Positions 1-5,418 of a stretch of 9,962 nucleotides of DNA are shown here, one piece after another. This stretch comes from Bacillota bacterium (GTDB lineage Bacteria; Bacillota; Clostridia; Acetivibrionales; DSM-1351). The position numbers and the translations under genes are program-made. The DNA is taken from contig JAEWST010000054.1 in NCBI GenBank assembly GCA_023398105.1, forward strand, positions 1 to 9,962, given 5' to 3'. Within the stretch, counting starts at the first letter, position 1. Each line of letters begins with the position of its first letter. Below the pieces are notes generated by a model, which saw only the letters and a program-made list of their open reading frames with translations, was not told the DNA's origin and made no database searches.

Positions 1-343
1 CTTCAATTGCAGCTGCTAACTTCTTTTCTCCACCGAAAACAATGTCTTTGTCACTTAAATCTGTTGAAAAGCTATTTCGGTATAAATCACTTCCACTGGT
101 TAAACTCCCACGAATATCCCAAGTATAACTTGCACATCCAATAGGGCCATGAACAATATGGAAAGCATCTGTAATGGGATTTAGCACAACTCTGGCTCCA
201 CAATATACACAGGCTCTTTGACTTACCGTACCAGACAGGCTATCACTATCACATTTGATGCCTTTTGCAGCAGAACTGCCGCTATTTTCTCTTCCCCCAT
301 TTATAATAAAGGCCTTTCTTTCATCTAAAATTTTTGCTTCCAT
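1..343 (-). CDS. nifE: NifE, nitrogenase FeMo-cofactor scaffold subunit (N-terminal 114 codons, cut by window edge)
   Basis: With NifN, NifE forms the cytoplasmic scaffold on which the NifB-derived iron-sulfur precursor matures into FeMo cofactor before transfer to NifDK. I translated this by hand from the ATG at 343. Visible motifs are QRACVYCGARVVLNPITDAFH, then VHGPIGCASYTWDIRG and FSTDLSDKDIVFGGEKKL, which is the NifE signature. The Asp-Ile-Arg-Gly and Ser-Phe-Ser-Thr-Asp blocks separate it from NifD. Cys45 and Cys70 match the conserved cluster-ligand region of the NifD/NifE family. The start is preceded by GGGGGCTGGAGAAG, a good ribosome site. It follows nifK by 81 bp, the largest gap inside the operon, and that gap holds a terminator hairpin. 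The rest of the gene lies outside the window, so its integrity cannot be judged. Confidence 0.93.
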   Translation of the reverse strand, partial: MEAKILDERKAFIINGGRENSGSSAAKGIKCDSDSLSGTVSQRACVYCGARVVLNPITDAFHIVHGPIGCASYTWDIRGSLTSGSDLYRNSFSTDLSDKDIVFGGEKKLAAAIE

Positions 344-362
344 CTTCTCCAGCCCCCTTTAC

Positions 363-400
363 AAAAAAAGCCGTAACACAGTTATATCCTGTGCTACAGC
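363..400 (-). terminator. Intrinsic terminator between nifK and nifE
   Basis: Read on the transcribed strand, a 12-bp stem GCTGTAGCACAG / CTGTGTTACGGC (two G-U pairs, otherwise Watson-Crick) encloses the 7-nt loop GATATAA. It is followed at once by seven T residues (plus-strand A-run 363-369). This is a textbook rho-independent terminator, 25 bp after the nifK stop. Because nifE follows in the same direction with its own ribosome site, it more likely works as a partial terminator that sets nifHDK above nifE than as an operon end. I saw no clear sigma-A promoter in the short remaining gap. Confidence 0.8.
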
Positions 401-424
401 TCCATTGCTGTTAATCTATTTCTT

Positions 425-1789
425 CTACATAACCATTTCAAAGTCTTCATCTGAACATGTCTGATCTTGTCTGTCCATTATTGTCTCTGATATCTTTTCT
501 ACTAATCTTAAAGCCCCTTTGTATCCTACTATTGGAAAATACGAATGTGCATATCTGTCAAGAACGGGGAAACCTACACGAACAAAAGGGATGTCTTCAG
601 CTCTTGCAATTGATTTACCGTAAGAATTTCCTATCATTAAATCAACCTTTTCATTCTTAATCCATTGATGCAATTCAAATAAATCTCCTGCCGCTTTGGC
701 AGTACAGCCTTCAACTCCGTACTGTTCAAATATTTTTTCTGCTAGTTTAACAAAATTTTCTCCTGGTGTACCTGTTAAAACATACTTAGGAATCATACCC
801 ATTTCAAGCACCATTCGAGTTAAGCCAAGCACAGTATCAGGATCTCCGAATATTGCAACTGTTTTGTTGTAAAAGTAAGCATGAGCATCAAGCATTATAT
901 CCACCAATTGCCCGCGTTCCTCTTCTAGTTCATAAGGAACCTCTTCATTTGACAATTGAGATAATTCCATAATAAACTTATCAGTAGCTTCTATTCCAAT
1001 AGGAAGTGGAAGTAGTGTATAGGGTACTTTACATTTTCTTTCCAATAAACTGGCAGGTTCTTCACTTGTCAGCTCGCCCAACGCTAAAACCATTTTACAA
1101 TCCCCTAACTCAACAATTTCAGGAATACGTGTACCGCCCTTTGGATACATTGAATAATCACCTGTCATCGGAACATCCATTACTCCGCTCTGGTCAGGGA
1201 ACATTGTGAAAGGAACCTTCATATAATTTGCAATTTTTTTCATCTCTCTGATATCGCCTGGATTAACATATCCAGGAAAGATTGCAGTTTTACCATTACA
1301 TATGCCTGTTGATTTAGACAGATAATTTATAAAACCTGCCATCATATTGTAAAAGCCAGATATATGAGAACCCACATAACTAGGTGTATTTGCATGTATT
1401 ACCAGCTTCCCCACAGGAATATCCATATCCTGAATATAGGAATTCAAATCATCTCCGATGGTTTCACTAAGACAAGTAGTGTGTACAGCAATAATGTCGG
1501 GATTATATATATCAAAAACATTCTTTACACCTGTTCTGAGATTGCTACCTCCACCAAATACTGATGCACCCTCTGTAAATGAGCTTGTGGAGGCAATTGC
1601 TGGTTCCTTGAAATGTCTAGTCAAAAAGGTTCTGTGATATGAAACGCAACCTTGTGATCCATGACTATGAGGCATACAATTATGTACTCCAAGTGTTGCA
1701 TATATTGCACCAACAGGCTGACAGGTTTTACATGGGTTTACTCTAAGAGCACTTCTGTCTGAAATCTCCTTTTTAGTTAAATTCAGCAT
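425..1789 (-). CDS. nifK: NifK, MoFe protein beta subunit
   Basis: Beta subunit of dinitrogenase. With NifD it forms the alpha2-beta2 tetramer that reduces N2 in the cytoplasm and shares the P cluster across the alpha/beta interface. At 454 aa it lacks the N-terminal extension of the 523-aa Azotobacter protein and resembles the short clostridial form. The three expected P-cluster cysteines are present: Cys23 in KTCQPVG, Cys48 in HGSQGC and Cys106 in HTTCLSETIGDD. The conserved FTEGASVFGGG and NTPSYVGSHISG blocks are also present. The ATG shares one base with the nifD stop (TAATG), and the ribosome site GGAGGCGAGG lies just upstream inside nifD. The pair is therefore probably translationally coupled, which suits a 1:1 complex. 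No small delta-subunit gene (anfG/vnfG) lies between D and K, supporting a Mo enzyme. Confidence 0.97.
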   Translation of the reverse strand: MLNLTKKEISDRSALRVNPCKTCQPVGAIYATLGVHNCMPHSHGSQGCVSYHRTFLTRHFKEPAIASTSSFTEGASVFGGGSNLRTGVKNVFDIYNPDIIAVHTTCLSETIGDDLNSYIQDMDIPVGKLVIHANTPSYVGSHISGFYNMMAGFINYLSKSTGICNGKTAIFPGYVNPGDIREMKKIANYMKVPFTMFPDQSGVMDVPMTGDYSMYPKGGTRIPEIVELGDCKMVLALGELTSEEPASLLERKCKVPYTLLPLPIGIEATDKFIMELSQLSNEEVPYELEEERGQLVDIMLDAHAYFYNKTVAIFGDPDTVLGLTRMVLEMGMIPKYVLTGTPGENFVKLAEKIFEQYGVEGCTAKAAGDLFELHQWIKNEKVDLMIGNSYGKSIARAEDIPFVRVGFPVLDRYAHSYFPIVGYKGALRLVEKISETIMDRQDQTCSDEDFEMVM

Positions 1790-3381
1790 TATTCCTCGCC
1801 TCCTACTAGTTTAGCCTTAAGTGTTGATTTATTTTTCCAGGGTGGTAATACCAATCCCCATGCTGGAGTATATAGCCCCATCGTTAAATCTCTGGCAAAA
1901 TTTACTGCTCCGTTAAAACCTGCATATGGTCCACTATAATCATAGGAGTGCAATTGCTTTGAATATACCCCTGATTTCTGTAGAACATATTTATCTTTTA
2001 TACCCGAGAAAAACATATCGGGTTTAAGCAATTTGATAAACTCTTCAGTTTCAAAGTGATTCAAGTCATCTACAACCACACTTTTATCATCCATTGTTTT
2101 AATCATTCCGCAATATTGTTCCAAAGGTATCTTTGACTTTAAATCCTCGTATTGCTCTTCGGTCAAATATGCATGGTACTTCTGTTCATCCTTTTTAACC
2201 TCAAGATGCTCAATATTCTTACTATCTGCATCTTCCTTTATTGTCGGAATAACTTCTCTGCCCTCATAATCATCTCTATGAGCAAACTCATACCCTGCAA
2301 GTACTGTTTTAACTCCAAAATCTGCTAGCAAATTCTGATAATGATGAGCACGTGAACCGCCAACATAAAGTGCAGCCGTTTTGCCTTTTAATTTAGAGTA
2401 ATAATATTCTTTTTCCTCTGCTATATTGGCAAGCTCATCAGCTATAACTGCTTCTGTTCTATCTATAAGCTCCTTATCACCAAAATATGTTGCCATATCT
2501 CTTAGTGATTGTATCGCTGCACCTAGACCGATAAAATTTACTTTTATCCAGTCAATTCCATATTTTGTTTTCATCATTTCTGCTATATAGTTAATTGAAC
2601 GATGACATTGTACTATGTTCAAATTTGCCGTATGTGCATTCTTCATTGTTTCATAACTTCCGTTGCCAGTAAAAACAGTTATTACTTCATATCCTATTCT
2701 TTTCAGAAATCTTTCAATTTCCCATCCATCACCGCCGATGTTATATTCACCAAGAATATTAACAGTAAACTTTTTGGTAGGCTCTGCATCTCCTGTGCCT
2801 ATAACTTTTTTCATTAAAGTGTTGTTGGCAATATGATGACCGCCACTCTGGCTTACTCCCTTATATCCTTCACAACTGAATGCCATACAGGATATACCAT
2901 ATTCTTTTTCCGTATCAGCAGCTACTGCATGAATATCATCACCTATTAAACCAACCGGACAAGTAGAACAAATCATTATGCATTTTGGCTGGAATATCGT
3001 TATTGCCTCTTTTATTGCTTGCCTTAACTTTTTCTCACCGCCAAATACAATATCTGACTCCTGCAGATCTGTTGAAAAGCAGTACTCAATAAAGTTTCTT
3101 CCATCCTCTGGCTTTGCCTTATTTCTTCTGGTTCCCCATGAGTAAAAACCGCAGCCAATAGGTCCATGCGTCAGTACTAAAACATCCTTCAGGGGGCCGA
3201 GTACAACACCCTTACATCCTGCATAACAACATCCTCTATTAGTCATAATCCCGGCAATACTTCTTGTGTTTGCAGCAATAGGCTGTTGCTTAGTCTCTTC
3301 ATTGACCTCTATAATATGTTCTTTTCGATTTTTATAAACCTTTGCTCCATATTTATCCAGTACAATATTTCTTACGTTCAT
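1789..3381 (-). CDS. nifD: NifD, MoFe protein alpha subunit
   Basis: Alpha subunit of dinitrogenase, carrying the FeMo cofactor (530 aa from the chosen start). P-cluster ligands are Cys51 (NRGC), Cys77 (GPIGC) and Cys141 (CSTCPVGLIGDD). The FeMo-cofactor ligands are Cys259 (IVQCHRS) and His478 (QLHSYDYSGPY). Gln178 and His182 (GVSQSGGHH) and Arg344 (GGSRAHH) match residues lining the cofactor pocket. Compared with Azotobacter NifD there is an insertion of roughly 50 residues after FAHRDDYEGREVIPTIK (about residues 365-425), as known for Clostridium pasteurianum NifD. The frame opens earlier with a GTG at 3417 overlapping nifI2. The ATG at 3381 is preferred because GGGGGTGAG lies 4 nt upstream and MNVRNIVLDKYG fits the family's N terminus. 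Confidence 0.97.
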   Translation of the reverse strand: MNVRNIVLDKYGAKVYKNRKEHIIEVNEETKQQPIAANTRSIAGIMTNRGCCYAGCKGVVLGPLKDVLVLTHGPIGCGFYSWGTRRNKAKPEDGRNFIEYCFSTDLQESDIVFGGEKKLRQAIKEAITIFQPKCIMICSTCPVGLIGDDIHAVAADTEKEYGISCMAFSCEGYKGVSQSGGHHIANNTLMKKVIGTGDAEPTKKFTVNILGEYNIGGDGWEIERFLKRIGYEVITVFTGNGSYETMKNAHTANLNIVQCHRSINYIAEMMKTKYGIDWIKVNFIGLGAAIQSLRDMATYFGDKELIDRTEAVIADELANIAEEKEYYYSKLKGKTAALYVGGSRAHHYQNLLADFGVKTVLAGYEFAHRDDYEGREVIPTIKEDADSKNIEHLEVKKDEQKYHAYLTEEQYEDLKSKIPLEQYCGMIKTMDDKSVVVDDLNHFETEEFIKLLKPDMFFSGIKDKYVLQKSGVYSKQLHSYDYSGPYAGFNGAVNFARDLTMGLYTPAWGLVLPPWKNKSTLKAKLVGGEE

Positions 3382-3385
3382 TTGT

Positions 3386-3394
3386 CTCACCCCC
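3386..3394 (-). promoter_or_regulatory. Ribosome binding site that decides the nifD start
   Basis: GGGGGTGAG on the minus strand sits 4 nt before the ATG at 3381, in the short gap after the nifI2 stop. The upstream in-frame GTG at 3417 lies inside nifI2 without a comparable site, so the shorter NifD is the better call. Confidence 0.7.
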
Positions 3395-3400
3395 GATATT

Positions 3401-3775
3401 TTATAGTATGTTTTCACCAGTTCTAACCTTGTAGGTTTCTTCTATTGGAAGAATAAATATTTTCCCATCACCTGGATTACCTGTTTGGTTAGCTTTAAAT
3501 ATGGTTTTAATCGCCATATCTACTTGTTCATCCTCAATTACTAAAGTTAAAATTCTTTTTGGAATAAGTCTTGCAGTCTCTGTAAATGCCTCTCCAACTT
3601 TAGATACAGGTAGTTCTCCTGTTTCCATAATATAGTTTAAAACTGCCGCATCAAGACTTTTTTTCCCTCTTCCGAGACATGGTCTGCAGCAAAATGCAGG
3701 AAAGCCTGCGTTTCCAAGAGCCTCTTTAGTTTTATTAACCTTATCAGTACGAATAATGGCCATAATCTCTTTCAT
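3401..3775 (-). CDS. nifI2: NifI2, PII-like nitrogenase switch protein
   Basis: PII (GlnB) superfamily protein of the NifI2 class, 124 aa. In methanogens NifI1 and NifI2 form a complex that binds dinitrogenase and blocks it when ammonium is available; 2-oxoglutarate and ATP relieve this. The same role is inferred here. Visible features are the MKEIMAIIRTDKVNKTKEAL start, the LGRGKK entry to the T-loop, a long T-loop region to about residue 72, and the B-loop TGNPGDGKIF at 98-107. The longer T-loop than in NifI1 is a class feature. Unusual here is a Cys-Cys-x-x-Cys run at residues 29, 30 and 33, at the base of the T-loop. It starts 12 bp after nifI1, with TAGGAGGG making the ribosome site overlap the nifI1 stop. 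Confidence 0.93.
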   Translation of the reverse strand: MKEIMAIIRTDKVNKTKEALGNAGFPAFCCRPCLGRGKKSLDAAVLNYIMETGELPVSKVGEAFTETARLIPKRILTLVIEDEQVDMAIKTIFKANQTGNPGDGKIFILPIEETYKVRTGENIL

Positions 3776-3787
3776 AAGCTTTCCCTC

Positions 3788-4114
3788 CTACAGTCCTTGT
3801 TTAGCAGTACTGATGGTATAAGCATCCACTACTGTGCTGATAAAGATTCTACCATCTCCAAAATTACCCTTTTCACCTGTTCTTGCATTTCTCATTATTA
3901 CTTTAACCACATCATCCTTATCTTCATCATTTACAACAAGCAACAACATTTCTTTTGGTATTTCATTATACTGAACATCTCCTATCACTATACCCTTCTG
4001 CTTACCTCTACCATAAACATCCATCTTTGTTACCGCAGGAAACCCAGCTGCCAATAATTCAGATAGTACAATATTGGTTCTCTCTGGTCTTATAATTGCT
4101 CTTATTAGTAACAT
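3788..4114 (-). CDS. nifI1: NifI1, PII-like nitrogenase switch protein
   Basis: PII superfamily protein of the NifI1 class (108 aa), partner of NifI2 in rapid reversible shut-off of nitrogenase after ammonium addition. This role is known from methanogens and inferred here. The N terminus MLLIRAIIRPERT, the T-loop entry YGRGKQKG at 34-41 and the B-loop TGEKGNFGDGRIF at 79-91 are all clear. The GlnB uridylylation motif YRGAEY is absent, as expected for NifI, so control should be by ligand binding rather than by GlnD. The ribosome site AAAGGTGG stands 7 nt before the ATG. The gene follows nifH by 26 bp with no hairpin in the gap, so it is transcribed with nifH. The position between nifH and nifD is diagnostic of nif operons in methanogens and many anaerobic bacteria. 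Confidence 0.94.
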   Translation of the reverse strand: MLLIRAIIRPERTNIVLSELLAAGFPAVTKMDVYGRGKQKGIVIGDVQYNEIPKEMLLLVVNDEDKDDVVKVIMRNARTGEKGNFGDGRIFISTVVDAYTISTAKQGL

Positions 4115-4140
4115 ATTTTATCCACCTTTCTTAAATAAAG

Positions 4141-4962
4141 TTATATGTCCATAATTCCATGTTCCATAAGCAGTGCTTCAAGTCTATCCTGAGAAAGCGG
4201 CTTTGGAACAACAAACATTTTGTTCTCATCAATCTTTTTCGCAAGAGCCCTGTATTCATCTGCCTGATCACAGGTTGAATCAAAATCAATAACTGTTTTC
4301 TTATGTATTTCTGCCCTTTGAACCATATTGTCCCTAGGAACAAAATGAATCATTTGTGAACCAAGCTCCTTTGCAAAAGCTTCAACAAGTGCTGCTTCAC
4401 CATCAACCTTACGACTGTTGCAAATAATACCTCCAAGTCTACAGCCACCTGTACTTGAATATTTCAATATACCTTTCGAAATATTGTTTGCAGCGTAAAG
4501 AGCCATCATTTCTCCGCTTGCAACAATATAAATTTCCTGAGCTTTTCCTTCTCGTATCGGCATTGCAAAACCTCCGCAAACAACATCTCCCAATACATCA
4601 TAGAAAACATAATCTAAATCATCTTCATAGGCTCCAAGCCTTTCCAAAAGTCCAATTGAAGTAATAATACCACGACCGGCACAGCCAACACCCGGTTCAG
4701 GACCCCCTGACTCTACACAATTGATATTTGCAAAACCTCTTTTCATAACTAAATCCAAATCTATGTCCTCACCCTCTTCTCTAAGAGTGTCCAATACAGT
4801 CTGCTGTGCAAGTCCTCCTAGTATAAGTCTTGTGGAGTCCGCTTTCGGGTCGCAGCCAACAATCATAATTTTTTTGCCCATTTCGCCCAATCCAGCTGTT
4901 AAGTTTTGTGTTGTTGTAGATTTTCCAATTCCGCCCTTACCATAAATAGCTACCTGTCTCAT
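4141..4962 (-). CDS. nifH: NifH, nitrogenase iron protein (dinitrogenase reductase)
   Basis: Homodimeric ATPase that delivers electrons to NifDK, two MgATP per electron; it also takes part in FeMo-cofactor assembly. At 273 aa it is of normal length. Visible motifs are the P-loop GKGGIGKST at 8-16, the switch I region GCDPKADST at 36-44, Cys94 (GVGCAGRG) and Cys129 (GDVVCGGF), which hold the bridging [4Fe-4S] cluster, and the switch II DVLGD at 122-126. Arg97 corresponds to the residue ADP-ribosylated by DraT in some proteobacteria. Here NifI1/NifI2 downstream suggest a different switch. An in-frame GTG at 4983 would add seven residues, but GGGAGG lies 7 nt before the ATG at 4962, so that start is chosen. 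It is the first gene of the operon. Confidence 0.98.
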   Translation of the reverse strand: MRQVAIYGKGGIGKSTTTQNLTAGLGEMGKKIMIVGCDPKADSTRLILGGLAQQTVLDTLREEGEDIDLDLVMKRGFANINCVESGGPEPGVGCAGRGIITSIGLLERLGAYEDDLDYVFYDVLGDVVCGGFAMPIREGKAQEIYIVASGEMMALYAANNISKGILKYSSTGGCRLGGIICNSRKVDGEAALVEAFAKELGSQMIHFVPRDNMVQRAEIHKKTVIDFDSTCDQADEYRALAKKIDENKMFVVPKPLSQDRLEALLMEHGIMDI

Positions 4963-4969
4963 AATAATA

Positions 4970-4990
4970 CCTCCCACGCCCACTTTGGGC
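4970..4990 (-). promoter_or_regulatory. nifH ribosome site with a small hairpin just upstream
   Basis: On the minus strand GGGAGG (4975-4970) lies 7 nt before the nifH ATG. Two bases upstream is a short stem GCCC-AAAGT-GGGC (4990-4978). The stem leaves the ribosome site free, so it could hold it open or protect the 5' side after RNA processing. The hairpin is only 4 bp and its role is a guess; the ribosome site itself is clear. Confidence 0.6.
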
Positions 4991-5037
4991 TAAATTTTTT
5001 GAGTCCCGCTATATTTCTGTACATTTGTGATTAGAAC

Positions 5038-5089
5038 AAAAGGTCCCTCAAACATAACATACTGTGAATGTTTGAAGACCTCATCGTCT
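5038..5089 (-). promoter_or_regulatory. Leader module B: conserved AGAC...GTCT motif overlapping a terminator-like hairpin
   Basis: On the transcribed strand AGACGATGAGGTCT (5089-5076) can fold as AGAC-[GATGAG]-GTCT with a six-base loop. Its right side is also the start of a longer hairpin. That hairpin pairs AGGTC with GACCT and TCAAACAT with ATGTTTGA, with a small T/GG internal defect and a 12-nt loop, and is followed by TTTTGTT. The small and large folds exclude each other, the layout of an attenuator. The T-tract is interrupted, so termination here may be weaker than at module A. It lies 76 bp before the nifH ATG. Confidence 0.55.
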
Positions 5090-5131
5090 ATTGATAATTA
5101 TTAAACTACTAAACAAAAACAACTCCTACTG

Positions 5132-5150
5132 ATAAGCTATCATTGCTTAT
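5132..5150 (-). other. Hairpin between the two leader modules
   Basis: Perfect 6-bp inverted repeat ATAAGC / GCTTAT around the 7-nt loop AATGATA on the transcribed strand. It has no T-tract, so it is not a terminator. It could be a spacer fold or part of a larger leader structure. Confidence 0.4.
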
Positions 5151-5156
5151 GTTAAC

Positions 5157-5206
5157 AAAAAAGTCTCACAACCCACATAATACTGGGATATGAGACTTCG
5201 TCGTCT
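5157..5206 (-). promoter_or_regulatory. Leader module A: conserved AGAC...GTCT motif overlapping a terminator hairpin
   Basis: On the transcribed strand AGACGACGAAGTCT (5206-5193) can form AGAC-[GACGAA]-GTCT. The same GTCT is part of the left arm of a longer hairpin: AAGTCTCA pairs with TGAGACTT, and an inner CCCA pairs with TGGG around GTATTATG. The longer hairpin is followed directly by a T-run (plus-strand A-run 5157-5162), so it looks like a real intrinsic terminator. It begins about 18 nt after the predicted transcription start. Terminated transcripts would be about 65 nt. It could instead be the terminator of the upstream PKS transcript, since no other is visible. Confidence 0.6.
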
Positions 5207-5230
5207 GTTGTTTTAATTTAGCTTACTTCG

Positions 5231-5259
5231 ATTATATATGCATTTAGAATTATTCACAA
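5231..5259 (-). promoter_or_regulatory. Predicted sigma-A promoter of the nif operon
   Basis: Minus-strand TTGTGA (5259-5254), a 17-bp spacer, then a perfect TATAAT (5236-5231). The predicted start is near A5224, giving a leader of about 262 nt. A TTGACA at 5275-5270 stands 17 bp from TAATTC and is a weaker alternative. The surrounding sequence is AT-rich, so chance matches are possible, but a full -10 hexamer with correct spacing and a fair -35 makes this the best candidate upstream of nifH. Confidence 0.55.
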
Positions 5260-5418
5260 TGCACAAATATGTCAATAATATGTAGTAGTTTTGCATAATA
5301 TTTATACAATACTCACAAATATTGACTATATTTTGTTCATTTACTAATATTAGTTGCTTATTTATATAAACCCACATTTCTAAAATAGTATCAATAGTAA
5401 TTCCTGTTTTAATTCCCT

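Larger units (their letters stand above)
4963..5418. other. Gene-free region between the PKS and nifH
   Basis: 456 bp with strongly AT-rich sequence and no credible protein gene on either strand. From the PKS side it holds about 160 bp with no clear terminator for the PKS, then a sigma-A type promoter (5231-5259), then a leader to nifH with two similar hairpin modules (5157-5206 and 5038-5089) and a separate hairpin between them (5132-5150). I found no match to the sigma-54 promoter pattern GG-N10-GC expected for NifA-driven nif genes. Nif transcription here therefore seems to use the housekeeping sigma factor plus leader control. Confidence 0.75.

Noticed and set aside
255..464. Open frame on the plus strand over the nifK end and nifE start
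   Set aside because: Antisense to two confident nif genes, low-complexity hydrophobic translation, no ribosome site or family resemblance. Other plus-strand frames over nif and the PKS were dismissed for the same reason.
1789..3381. Alternative vanadium or iron-only nitrogenase
   Set aside because: No delta-subunit gene between D and K, NifI1/I2 and nifE present, and NifD carries the clostridial Mo-type insertion and cofactor motifs.
3382..3417. Twelve-residue N-terminal extension of NifD from a GTG
   Set aside because: It overlaps nifI2, lacks a ribosome site and is foreign to the family; the ATG at 3381 has a strong site.
4131..4343. 70-codon minus-strand frame overlapping the end of nifH
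   Set aside because: It lies within nifH in another frame, and its translation shows no recognisable motif; the NifH frame explains this DNA.
4963..4983. Seven-residue extension of NifH from a GTG
   Set aside because: The extension would translate the ribosome site GGGAGG itself, and NifH proteins start MRQ(V/I)AIYGKGG.
5307..5324. Imperfect palindrome CAATA-8-TATTG upstream of the nif promoter as a regulator site
   Set aside because: Only the outer five bases pair, and the region is so AT-rich that such matches are expected by chance.
4963..5418. Sigma-54 promoter and NifA site for nif
   Set aside because: I found no GG-N10-GC pattern of the right kind and no TGT-N10-ACA site placed suitably; absence by eye is not proof.
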